Positions 46,175 to 55,500 of a DNA stretch of 64,000 nucleotides are shown one piece after another. Within the stretch, counting starts at the first letter, position 1. Each line of letters begins with the position of its first letter. The position numbers and the translations under genes were made by a program. This DNA is from CAMTVQ01 sp947085255. GTDB lineage: Bacteria; Bacteroidota; Bacteroidia; Sphingobacteriales; Sphingobacteriaceae. Below the pieces are notes generated by a model. That model searched no databases and had not been told where the DNA came from. It saw nothing but the letters and a program-made list of their open reading frames with translations. The stretch is from positions 8,867 to 72,866 of the forward strand of contig CAMTVQ010000012.1 in NCBI GenBank assembly GCA_947085255.1, written 5' to 3'.

Positions 46175-46363
46175 TTATTTCTTATTAAAAATTAGCAAGC
46201 CTATTATAAGTAAGAACAACGAAAGAAGAAAGCCTACTAGTATAAGTGTTATTTTGGGTAGAGTGGGAATATTTATAACTGAACCTAAGATAGCTCCTCC
46301 AAAAATCAATTTTGATATATCTATTAGGTAATCTCCCAATTTTTCTTTTGTTTTTAACCTCAT
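46175..46363 (-). CDS. 62-residue small membrane protein (DUF6722-like)
   Basis: Two hydrophobic spans (about residues 17-33 and 36-58) follow a charged N-terminus 'MRLKTKEKLGDYLIDISKLI'. I think this matches DUF6722-type short proteins of Bacteroidota, but from memory only. The ATG overlaps the M48 peptidase stop codon by 4 bp (ATGA), so it is translationally coupled, and the 34-residue peptide starts directly after. A role as partner or modulator of the peptidase is only inferred. Confidence 0.7.
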   Translation of the reverse strand: MRLKTKEKLGDYLIDISKLIFGGAILGSVINIPTLPKITLILVGFLLSLFLLIIGLLIFNKK

Positions 46364-47157
46364 GGTAACGTGTTTTTGAACGCTGCATACTCGTTATCAA
46401 AAGTGCCATTGCCTGTGCAATTAAGAGTGCCTTTTTCGGCTTCTATTTTTTGTACTCGGTCGCAAGAATTAGGATGAGTGCTAAAAAAAGCACTTGATTC
46501 ACAGTCGTAGCCGTCTGCAATTAATTTAGAAAAGAAACCAGCAGCGCCGGCAGCATTATAGCTGGTAGGACAAAGATATTTTACCGAATACTCATCGGCT
46601 TCTTTTTCGTGCGAACGGCTATTCTGTAATTGGTATAATCCGCCAGCTATTTGTTTTAGTAAATTATCATCTCTACCCAACACCACACTTAATAGCTGAG
46701 AAACGCCATAATTAGTTTGTAATTGTCGGCTGGTATGTCGTCTGTCGGCATGTGCCATTTCGTGCCCCAATACACCAGCCAACTCATCTTTGCCATCTAA
46801 GTATTTCATCAATCCAGTGTATACATAAATATAGCCACCTGGGGTACAAAAGGCATTTAGCGTGGTATCATTGTCAATAATAAAGAGTTCCCATTCAAAT
46901 TCATCTTTGTAAACTACTTTGCCGCTATTGAGTAGTTCGTTGCGTATGCCATCTAAAAAAGCGTAGGCACTAGCATACTGGCTGCGACTAGCAATTGGAA
47001 ATTCCGTAGGATCTGCAGCTATCTCTGCTTTTACTTGTTTGCCTAGGGTAATGTCATCATTAATACTAAATAGAGGTACAAATGGTGCATCTTTTTTACA
47101 CGAGTTGAACAAAAGTGTTGCTACAGTAGCTAATAGGATAAGTTTTCTCGCTTGCAT
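46360..47157 (-). CDS. M48-family zinc metallopeptidase lipoprotein
   Basis: About 265 residues from ATG 47157; a TTG two codons earlier is less likely. The signal peptide has a lipobox 'ATLLFNSCKK' with Cys20 as the lipidation site, so it is an inner or outer-membrane lipoprotein. The zinc site is 'ELAGVLGHEMAHADRRHTS' with the third ligand in 'HEKEADEYSVKYL', as in BepA/LoiP-type proteases that degrade misfolded outer-membrane proteins. It sits 37 bp after rsgA and overlaps the next gene by 4 bp. Confidence 0.93.
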   Translation of the reverse strand: MQARKLILLATVATLLFNSCKKDAPFVPLFSINDDITLGKQVKAEIAADPTEFPIASRSQYASAYAFLDGIRNELLNSGKVVYKDEFEWELFIIDNDTTLNAFCTPGGYIYVYTGLMKYLDGKDELAGVLGHEMAHADRRHTSRQLQTNYGVSQLLSVVLGRDDNLLKQIAGGLYQLQNSRSHEKEADEYSVKYLCPTSYNAAGAAGFFSKLIADGYDCESSAFFSTHPNSCDRVQKIEAEKGTLNCTGNGTFDNEYAAFKNTLP

Positions 47158-47194
47158 GGTCAATATATTTATCCAAAAATAATCATTATAAAAG

Positions 47195-48115
47195 TCAATT
47201 ACGATTATTATCGCCCAATACCATACTGCAATAACTTTCGTAACGGCTTAACGCAATTTTTTCGTGCTTAACGCCTTCAATTACACTGCATCCGGGTTCG
47301 TTTAGGTGTTTGCAATTATGAAATTTACACTGATTAAACAACAGTCGCATTTCGGGGAAAAAGTGCGAAATTTCTTCGGGGGCTATATCTACAATACCTA
47401 GTTCTTTAATACCTGGCGTATCAATAATAAAGCCTCCATCGGGTAACTCATGCATTTCGGCAAAGGTGGTGGTGTGTTTCCCTTTAGAGGAGTGGTCTGA
47501 AATTTCGGCCGTTTTTAATATCAAATCAGGTATTAAATGGTTGATAAGTGTGGATTTTCCCACACCAGAATGACCGGTAAAAAGCGTGGTTTTATTTTCG
47601 AGTAGAGATTTTAGCTGAAAAGTATTATGTCCTTTTAATGCAGATACTTCGATACAGTAGTAGCCAATGGCGGTATAAAGTTGTTCCATTTCGCGCATTA
47701 CTTCTATAGCTTCTACCGTGTATAAATCAAACTTATTGAACACTAGAATTACGGGAATGCTATACGCTTCGGCTGTTACCAAAAAACGGTCGATAAATCC
47801 AAAAGAGGTGCGCGGCTGTGCAAGTGTAATTACCAATGCCGCTTGGTCCATATTGGCGGCTATAATATGGCTTTGCCGACTGAGGTTAGTAGCCCTGCGG
47901 ATAATGTAGTTGTCACGGTCGAACAACTCCATGATAATTCCTGTAGGCTGATTGGGTTCTAGCTCAATCTCTACTTTATCACCTACAGTAATGGGGTTGG
48001 TGCTTTCGGCACCTTTTAGTCTAAATTTACCCCTTACCCTACAGTCGTAGCGTTCGCCGTTTGTGGCCAACACCGAGTACCAGCTTCCTGTAGATTTAAT
48101 GACGATTCCTTGCAA
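47195..48115 (-). CDS. rsgA: Ribosome small-subunit GTPase RsgA
   Basis: 306 residues. N-terminal OB-fold ('MQGIVIKSTGSWYSVLATNG'), circularly permuted GTPase with G4 'VILVFNKFDLYTVEAIEV' before G1 'TLFTGHSGVGKSTLINHL' and G3 'IIDTPGIKELGI', and a C-terminal zinc knuckle 'NQCKFHNCKHLNEPGCSVIE'. It helps the late maturation of 30S subunits. It starts the minus-strand operon to mazG. The start is 143 bp from the divergent SMP-30-like gene. Confidence 0.96.
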   Translation of the reverse strand: MQGIVIKSTGSWYSVLATNGERYDCRVRGKFRLKGAESTNPITVGDKVEIELEPNQPTGIIMELFDRDNYIIRRATNLSRQSHIIAANMDQAALVITLAQPRTSFGFIDRFLVTAEAYSIPVILVFNKFDLYTVEAIEVMREMEQLYTAIGYYCIEVSALKGHNTFQLKSLLENKTTLFTGHSGVGKSTLINHLIPDLILKTAEISDHSSKGKHTTTFAEMHELPDGGFIIDTPGIKELGIVDIAPEEISHFFPEMRLLFNQCKFHNCKHLNEPGCSVIEGVKHEKIALSRYESYCSMVLGDNNRN

Positions 48116-48258
48116 ACGATACTAATTAGGCTGCAAATATCATTATATTTATTGGAAAGCCATTTTTGTTTTAGTAAAACATTGCACATAAATAGATGTT
48201 GCTACATACAAAAAGATTAAATTCAACCCGTTATTCTTCACCAAACAACTCATTAGTA

Positions 48259-49209
48259 ATGAACACAAAACACATCCTTACAATTTTTACGCTTATTGCC
48301 ACAAGTCTTTCGGGAGCAGTAGCTCAAAACATTACGTTCACCGAAAAAGAATTGTATCCCGAAGGCATTGATTATAATGCAAAAGACAAGTCGTTTTATG
48401 TAACCTCTTTACATTATGGTAAGGTGGGTAAAGTAAGTGCTGATGGTACGTACGCTACGTTTATTGATGATGCAGATATTCCTTCTGCCATTGGTATTCG
48501 TATTGATAAAGTTAATAATCAATTGATTGTGTGTGGTTCTGACCCAGGCGTATCTGTAAAAACAAATGTAGCTACTCAGCGTAAATTGGCTAAACTAGGT
48601 TTTTATGATTTAACTACTGGCAAGCGTAAAGCATTGGTAGATTTAGAGGCACTCAATACAAAAAGCGAACTGAACTTTGCGAATGATATTGCCATTGATA
48701 AGAATGGTAATGTATTTGTAACCAATAGCTTTGCTCCAATAGTATATAAAATTGATGCAAAAACATACAAAGCCAGTATTTTTGCACAAAGTGAGTTGTT
48801 TGCTGCCGAAGGTTTTGGCTTAAACGGTTTGGTGGCGTTGGATAATGGAAATGTAGTGGTGTGCAATAGCAGATTAGGCGCATTATACGTAATTGACGGG
48901 AAGACACCTACTAAAATTGCCCCCGTTATTGTTGAGGCAGATTTAAAAGGTGCTGATGGATTGTTTTTGAATGGAAACACAGAATTGGTAGTGATTAGCA
49001 ATGCACAACAAAAAGTATTTAGGCTCAATAGCACAGATGGTTTTGCCACAGCTCGTGTTACGGGCGAAGCTAAATCGATAAATACCTTTCCTACTACAGG
49101 TGTTGTAGTAAACAATAAGTATTACGTGTTGAATGCAAAACTCAACGAAATTTTTACTCCAGGCGCTGTATTAACCTCCGATTATATTATTCAAGAAGTT
49201 ACGTTTTAG
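48259..49209 (+). CDS. SMP-30/gluconolactonase-like secreted beta-propeller protein
   Basis: About 316 residues from ATG 48259, where a clean signal peptide begins ('MNTKHILTIFTLIATSLSGA', cleaved after 'VAQ'). An in-frame ATG at 48196 would spoil it. The body has repeated 'NDIAIDKNGNVFVTNSFAP', 'GLNGLVALDNGNVVVCNS' and 'GADGLFLNGNTELVVISN' blades of an SMP-30/NHL-like six-bladed propeller. The enzymatic activity cannot be inferred. It ends at a bidirectional terminator. Confidence 0.85.
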   Translation: MNTKHILTIFTLIATSLSGAVAQNITFTEKELYPEGIDYNAKDKSFYVTSLHYGKVGKVSADGTYATFIDDADIPSAIGIRIDKVNNQLIVCGSDPGVSVKTNVATQRKLAKLGFYDLTTGKRKALVDLEALNTKSELNFANDIAIDKNGNVFVTNSFAPIVYKIDAKTYKASIFAQSELFAAEGFGLNGLVALDNGNVVVCNSRLGALYVIDGKTPTKIAPVIVEADLKGADGLFLNGNTELVVISNAQQKVFRLNSTDGFATARVTGEAKSINTFPTTGVVVNNKYYVLNAKLNEIFTPGAVLTSDYIIQEVTF

Positions 49210-49224
49210 TTCTTTTGGTACCAT

Positions 49225-49262
49225 AAAAAAAGCCTCTCTAATTAAATTAAGGAGGCTTTTTT
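49225..49262. terminator. Bidirectional intrinsic terminator
   Basis: Arms AAAAAAGCCTC and GAGGCTTTTTT around a 15-nt AT-rich loop lie between the convergent SMP-30-like gene and the T9SS protein gene, with T-runs on both strands. Confidence 0.9.
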
Positions 49263-49276
49263 GTGCAATTGGGTAT

Positions 49277-51439
49277 TTATTGCTTGCTAATAATAATCTT
49301 GCTGCTTAGTGTTTTATCGGCGGTGATGATTTTGCATACATACATGCCATCGGATAAATCAGTGACATCTATTTGTTGTTGAGTAGTATTGCTGCTACTG
49401 GTTTTTACCAGTTTACCTTGAAGGTCGAATAGCTGGGTGGTAAATGTTTGGTTGTTGTTTGGCAACTGTATTGTTAGTGTGCTATTTACGGGGTTGGGGT
49501 ACACCAATAGTTCATCTTTTGTGCCTAGGTAGTGTACTTGGGTGGTGCCAGTTAATTGGGAGTTGCGCCAGATGCCTGCCCTACCATTCATCACTACTAC
49601 CATGCTGCCATTAATTATCTCAAAATCGCTAATAGTTTCTACTTGGTCTAAAGTAAACCCATTATTGAAAGGCGTAAATGTTTTACCATTGTTGGCACTT
49701 ACTACTATTCCTTTTTCACTAAACATGCGTGCGTATAAATAGTTACCTTCTCTTTTGATTTTATACACCTTGTTATTAATTGTTGAAGAAGTAACCAATT
49801 CCCACTTTTCCGCCGCTCGCCTAAAAATTTGACTCCCAGGTTCAAAATTATCTTTGGGTATAATTGTAGTAAGCTCTCCATCTACTACTCCTAAATAGTA
49901 TGGCCCTCTCATATCTTTCAGTCCCAAACCTATAGTGTCTAACAACCAAGAATTTCCATTATCTAATGAGCGAAAAATTTCATTAGAAGTAGCCAGATAT
50001 GCTATGCCATTTGCGCCAACAATTTGCGCAAATCTATTATCATTGGGATTTGGTATTCCTGAAGTTATATCAATCCATGTTTCTCCTTCATTAGTACTTT
50101 TATAATACGTATCATTTAAACTAATAAATAATGTATTATCATTGCTGCCCATAATATATGGATAAACTGTTTTTTTATTAGGTAAATCTACCTGTATCCA
50201 ATCCTTACCATAATTGGTAGATTTATAGAAAGTACACATTGAAAAAGAATTTCCGAATGTAGTTGTGAGGAAAATAGCATCTTGTGTCGAAAAAATGTCA
50301 TAAAAAGTAATACTTTGAGAAATTTCTAATCCAGTTTCTCTCGGTAAAAATATTTCTCCATCATCTAAAGAGCGATATACTCCAGCAAATTGATCATTTG
50401 TTATTAGTGTGTTATTAACATTCAAAATCTCTCTCCAAATCGATCCTATATACCCATCAACTTTAGGAAACCATGATGCTCCCTTGTCTGAACTTGCATA
50501 TATTCCATCATCAAAACCTGCTAAAAGAGTTACATCATCGATAGCAGAAATAGTACGTAGATAGTTTGATTTTAGGCCATTTCCTATCACTTTTTGCCAA
50601 GATTGACCATTATTTATGGATGCATACATTCCTCCGTTTTTTGTAATGGCATTATAAGCAGATATGTAAAGGACATTATTAACAAAACTTAGTGCCGAAT
50701 AATGGGTATTTGCTGGCAGTCCTGTACTTGATTTTACCCATACATTACTTGCAAATTTGTACACTTCCGAACTTAACCCCGAATGTGTGGTGATATACAA
50801 GGCATTATCATCTCCGGTAAATGCCATGCCCAGAGAGAAATTTCTCAAACTAGGCAATCCTGTTGTAGAGATGTTTGTAAAATTTACACCGTTAATACTT
50901 TCATGTATTTTACTTTCAGTGATAATATATAGTTTATTATTTACCGTTTGTATGCCAAATACTTCCCCTTTTAAAGTAAAGTGTTTAGAGAAACTAGTAC
51001 CATCGTCATCTGAAGAATACACACTAGCAGAGTCGATAAAAGAAGTATAGGTTGCTACTACGAGTTTAGGACCAAATGTGCCTCCTATGTTTGCCAGTAT
51101 AGTACCATCTATAGAAACGTCTGTCCAACTACTACCAGAAATACTTCTTTTTAATTTGTTTCTGGTGCCACAAAAGAGCATGTTGTCATTACTGAAAAAC
51201 TTTGCTCCTGTATAAGATGTACGGGTTGTAGTATTTTCTATAGTTCCTAAATATCCCCAGCTTTCAACGTTATTATTAGATTGGTAGAGCTTTCCATCTT
51301 GAGATAATACATAAGTGTTAAAAGATTTTTTTGCTATACCAATTGGTTCTCCACCTATAAAATTTTGCACACGTGTCCATTGGGCTTGGGCAGTAAGCAT
51401 GCTTGCTACTGCCAAAATGGTGATAATGATTTTTTTCAT
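49277..51439 (-). CDS. Secreted BNR/sortilin-like repeat protein with T9SS domain
   Basis: 720 residues with a signal peptide ('ILAVASMLTAQAQ'), then many Asp-box-like repeats of the form S-x-D-x-G-x-S/T-W, such as 'YSSDDDGTSFSKHF', 'YASINNGQSWQKVI', 'YASSDKGASWFPKV', 'STNYGKDWIQVD' and 'RSLDNGNSWLLD'. These form a BNR propeller, which is found in sialidases and adhesins, but no catalytic residues can be assigned. The last 75 residues ('VYPNPVNSTLTIQLP' ... 'DGMYVCKIITADKTLSSKI') are a type A T9SS domain. Confidence 0.88.
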   Translation of the reverse strand: MKKIIITILAVASMLTAQAQWTRVQNFIGGEPIGIAKKSFNTYVLSQDGKLYQSNNNVESWGYLGTIENTTTRTSYTGAKFFSNDNMLFCGTRNKLKRSISGSSWTDVSIDGTILANIGGTFGPKLVVATYTSFIDSASVYSSDDDGTSFSKHFTLKGEVFGIQTVNNKLYIITESKIHESINGVNFTNISTTGLPSLRNFSLGMAFTGDDNALYITTHSGLSSEVYKFASNVWVKSSTGLPANTHYSALSFVNNVLYISAYNAITKNGGMYASINNGQSWQKVIGNGLKSNYLRTISAIDDVTLLAGFDDGIYASSDKGASWFPKVDGYIGSIWREILNVNNTLITNDQFAGVYRSLDDGEIFLPRETGLEISQSITFYDIFSTQDAIFLTTTFGNSFSMCTFYKSTNYGKDWIQVDLPNKKTVYPYIMGSNDNTLFISLNDTYYKSTNEGETWIDITSGIPNPNDNRFAQIVGANGIAYLATSNEIFRSLDNGNSWLLDTIGLGLKDMRGPYYLGVVDGELTTIIPKDNFEPGSQIFRRAAEKWELVTSSTINNKVYKIKREGNYLYARMFSEKGIVVSANNGKTFTPFNNGFTLDQVETISDFEIINGSMVVVMNGRAGIWRNSQLTGTTQVHYLGTKDELLVYPNPVNSTLTIQLPNNNQTFTTQLFDLQGKLVKTSSSNTTQQQIDVTDLSDGMYVCKIITADKTLSSKIIISKQ

Positions 51440-51505
51440 AGTAATTAAAAATTAGGCTGAGGTTTAGCCATCTCATAGGTTTGCGATAAGATGAATTAGG
51501 TATCA

Positions 51506-51534
51506 CAAATCTATACTTTTTTTAAATTATACAA
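51506..51534 (-). promoter_or_regulatory. Promoter of the BNR/T9SS protein gene
   Basis: Minus-strand TTG (51534-51532) and TAGATTTG (51513-51506) are 18 bp apart and agree with the Bacteroidota -33/-7 consensus. Transcription would start about 60 bp before the ATG at 51439. Confidence 0.5.
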
Positions 51535-51542
51535 TTTCATTA

Positions 51543-52496
51543 CTAAAATACTTGGCGTGCAATACGTTGTATTACATCCGATTTGCCCATAGTGTAGTAA
51601 TGTAATACAGGTACTCCGGCTTTTACCAATTCTTTGCTTTGGTTTAAGCACCATTCTTCGCCTATTTCTTTTACCTGTTTATCGTCTTTGCATTGCTCAA
51701 CGGCATCGCTTAGGTCTTCAGGCAAATCGATGTGGAATATTTTTGGCAAGAAAGTCAGTTGCTTTTTGGTGGCTAATGGTTTTAAGCCAGGGATAATGGG
51801 AACGTTGATACCCGCAGCTCTGCATTTGTCTACAAACTCAAAATATTTCTTGTTGTCGTAAAACATTTGGGTAACAATATAATCGGCACCCATATCTACT
51901 TTTTGTTTCAGATACGTTAAGTCCGATTTTAAGTTGGGTGCTTCAAAATGCTTTTCGGGATAGCCCGCTATGCCTATACAAAAATTAGTTGCCGAAGCAT
52001 TGCTTACTTCTTCGTGTAGGTATTTGCCCCTGTTCATATCTATTACTTGGGCTAGCAATTCAGATGCATAATGATGTCCATCGGGTTCGGGCACAAAACC
52101 TACATCATCTTTGCGGGCATCGCCACGCAGCACCAATACATTATCAATACCCAAAAACTTTAATTCAATGAGTGCATTTTCGGTATCTTCTTTACTGAAA
52201 CCACCACAAATAATATGCGGAACAGCATCTACATGATATTTAAACTGAATAGCAGCGCAAATACTTACCGTGCCAGGGCGTTTGCGGGTTGCCACTTTTT
52301 CCAACAATCCATTGGGTTGTTTTATATAAATAAAATCTTCACGGTGGTAGGTTACATCAATAAACGGCGGTTTAAACTCCATTAATGGGTCTATAGAATC
52401 GAAAATTTGCTGTATGCCTTGTCCTTTTAAAGGAGGCAGTAATTCGAAAGAAAATAAACTCTTTTTAGCGTTCTTTATGTGTTCGGTGATTTTCAT
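51543..52496 (-). CDS. metF: Methylenetetrahydrofolate reductase
   Basis: 317 residues. The catalytic barrel is recognised by 'FSFELLPPLKGQG' (Glu for folate reduction), 'DVTYHREDF', 'NVLVLRGDARKDD', 'GADYIVTQMFYDNKKYFEF' and 'NVPIIPGLKPLATKKQL'. It makes 5-methyl-tetrahydrofolate, the methyl donor used by MetH. It lies 100 bp after metH on the same strand and a hairpin repeat occupies the gap. It is the last gene of the SAM-riboswitch operon. Confidence 0.95.
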   Translation of the reverse strand: MKITEHIKNAKKSLFSFELLPPLKGQGIQQIFDSIDPLMEFKPPFIDVTYHREDFIYIKQPNGLLEKVATRKRPGTVSICAAIQFKYHVDAVPHIICGGFSKEDTENALIELKFLGIDNVLVLRGDARKDDVGFVPEPDGHHYASELLAQVIDMNRGKYLHEEVSNASATNFCIGIAGYPEKHFEAPNLKSDLTYLKQKVDMGADYIVTQMFYDNKKYFEFVDKCRAAGINVPIIPGLKPLATKKQLTFLPKIFHIDLPEDLSDAVEQCKDDKQVKEIGEEWCLNQSKELVKAGVPVLHYYTMGKSDVIQRIARQVF

Positions 52497-52503
52497 ATAT
52501 GGG

Positions 52504-52591
52504 TTGTCGGTTACCTGTTACCAGTTATCTGTTGCCGGTTATCAGTTACCAGTTGTCGGTTACCGGTAACTGATAACCGACAACTGGTAAC
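52504..52591. repeat. Palindromic repeat with 18-bp hairpin between metH and metF
   Basis: Words such as TTGTCGGTTACCTGTTACCAG fill 52504-52544 in variant form. At 52545-52562 and 52574-52591 an exact 18-bp inverted pair GTTACCAGTTGTCGGTTA / TAACCGACAACTGGTAAC encloses an 11-nt loop. Same family as the copies at 53200, 55947, 56319 and 56774. Confidence 0.85.
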
Positions 52592-52596
52592 ATTAG

Positions 52597-55500
52597 TTAA
52601 TATCCTAAATTCGGGCTTAGCCAGCGTTCTACGGTTTCTATACTCATCCCTTTGCGTTGGGCGTATTCTTGTACTTGGTCTTTATCTATTTTTCCTAATC
52701 CAAAATAACGAGATTGTGGATGTGAGAAATAAAATCCGCTTACAGAAGACGCAGGATACATGGCAAAACTATCTGTCAATTCTATGCCTGTGTTTTTTTC
52801 TGCTTCTAGTAAATCGAATAACGTGCGTTTTTCGGTATGATCTGGGCAGGCAGGGTAACCCGGTGCCGGACGGATACCATTGTACTTTTCGGCGATTAAT
52901 TCTTCATTACTTAGTTGCTCAGTTTTATCATGTCCCCAGTACTCCTTGCGTACCAATTCATGCATTTTTTCAGCAAAAGCTTCGGCTAAACGATCAGCCA
53001 ATGCTTTTATCATGATGGAATTATAATCGTCGTGTTGCTTTTCGTACATGGCAACCAATTCATCTAAGCCAATACCAGCCGTTACCGCAAATCCGCCCCA
53101 GTAATCTTGTATTCCTGTTTCTTTAGGAGCAATAAAATCAGATAGGGCATAATAAGGTTCGCCTTTCGCTTTTTCAGCTTGTTGTCTTAAAGTATGGATT
53201 GTTACCTGTTGTCGGTTATCAGTTGTCTGTTGCCCGTTGTCTGTTGCCCGTTGTCTGTTGCCGGTAACTGATAACTGAATGTCATCACCTACACTATGGG
53301 CTTCATAAAACCCGATTACAGCTCTGGCCGTGAGTAGTTTTTTGGCTACTACTTCTTTTAGTAATGTTTGTGCATCATCAAATAGCTTAGTTGCTTCTAC
53401 ACCTACAATATCATCTTTCAAAATGCGAGGATAGCTTCCGCGTAACTCCCAGGTATGGAAAAACGGTGTCCAATCGATATACGGTACTAATTCTTCTAAT
53501 GGAAAATTATCGAATACTTTATTGCCCAAAAACTGAGGTGTGGTAATGGTACTTGCCGCCCAATCGATAGGCGTTTTCTCTGCTCTTGCAGCATCAATTG
53601 GTACATAAACCTTAGTAGATTTTTTATTTAAAAAAGTCTCGCGCTGGGTTTTGTATTCTTCCTTAATAGTATCGATGTAAGCAACTTGCTGATCTTTGCT
53701 TAATAAACTGCTGGCAACAGTTACGCTACGTGATGCATCGTTTACATGTATTACCGAGCCACTGTAATGCGGATCGATTTTTACAGCGGTATGAATGCGC
53801 GAAGTGGTAGCACCACCAATCATTAATGGAATAGTGAAGCCTTGGCGTTCCATTTCTTTTGCCATGTGCACCATCTCATCTAAAGAAGGGGTAATCAATC
53901 CACTCAAACCGATGATATCTACATTTTCTTCCTTAGCTTTTTGCAATATTTTTTCGGCAGGAACCATCACGCCCATGTCCACAATTTCGTAATTATTACA
54001 GGCCAATACTACGCCTACAATGTTTTTACCAATATCATGCACATCGCCTTTAACGGTTGCCATCAATATTTTTCCGGCGTTTTTCTGGGTATTGCCGTTT
54101 AGTTTTTTCTCTTCTAATAAATAAGGTTCCAAGTAAGCCACCGCTTTTTTCATTACACGGGCACTTTTTACTACTTGTGGTAAAAACATTTTTCCGGAGC
54201 CAAATAAGTCTCCCACCACATTCATCCCCGTCATTAATGGACCTTCTATTACTTCTAAAGATCTGTCGAATTGTTGGCGGCAAGCTTCTACATCTTCATC
54301 AATAAAATCGGTAATACCTTTTACCAAAGAATGGGTCAAGCGTTCTTGCACCGTTCCGTTTCTCCATTCGGCTGCTTCTTTGTTATCTTCTGCTTTATCT
54401 TTTCCTTTTAATGTTTCGGCATGAGTGATTAAGCGCTCGGTAGCGTCTTCTCTTCTGTTAAGTAATACATCTTCTACCAATTCCAATAAATCTTTAGGGA
54501 TTTCGTCGTAAATCTGCAATTGTGCAGGATTTACAATGCCCATATCCATTCCGTTTTTAATGGCATGATATAAAAAAGCGGCGTGTATGGCTTCGCGCAT
54601 GTGGTCGTTGCCACGGAAAGAGAAAGAAACGTTACTAACGCCACCGCTTACTTTTGCATGTGGTAAATTTGTTTTAATCCATTTGGTGGCATTAAAAAAG
54701 TCTAATGCATTCAAACGATGTTCTTCCATACCCGTAGCCACCGGGAAAATATTAGGGTCGAAAATGATGTCTTGCGGAGTAAACCCTACTTTATCTACCA
54801 AAATTCTGTAGGCACGTTCGCAAATTTCTATTCTTCTGTTATAAGTATCAGCTTGTCCGGCTTCATCAAATGCCATTACAATAACAGCTGCGCCATATTG
54901 TTTTACGATATTGGCATGGTGAATAAATGCAGCTTCTCCTTCTTTCAAAGAAATAGAGTTAACAATTCCTTTCCCTTGTATGCATTTTAGTCCTGCTTCG
55001 ATTACCTCAAATTTAGAAGAGTCGATCATAATCGGCACGCGCGCAATATCTGGTTCGGCAGCTACCAAATTCAAGAAAGTAGTCATGGCTTCTACGGCGT
55101 CCAACATCCCTTCGTCCATATTGATGTCGATAACTTGGGCACCACCTTCTACCTGGTCGCGAGCGATGGATAATGCTTCGTCGTAATTGCCATCTTTAAT
55201 CAATCGCAAGAATTTTTTAGAACCGGTTACATTGGTACGTTCACCCACGTTCATAAAATTACTTTCGGGACGAACAGTAACAGGCTCCAGCCCACTTAGG
55301 TGCATTAAGGTATCAGCTTCCACTTTTTTACGAGGTTTGCTTTTTGCTGCCAATTCTGCAATGCGCTGAATGTGTTCGGGGGTGGTACCGCAACATCCAC
55401 CTACAATATTTAAAAAACCGGCCTTTAAGAAATCTTCAATTTGATGTCCCATCTCGTGGGCATCTTGGTCGTACTCTCCAAATTGGTTGGGCAAGCCAGC

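Noticed and set aside
48603..49115. 170-codon minus-strand frame
   Set aside because: It is antisense to the SMP-30-like propeller gene, which has a signal peptide and family motifs.
49277..51439. Sialidase activity from the Asp boxes
   Set aside because: Asp-box repeats alone do not give an enzyme, and no arginine triad or Tyr/Glu pair could be placed.
52479..53015. 178-codon plus-strand frame
   Set aside because: It crosses the palindromic repeat and is antisense to the conserved activation domain of metH.
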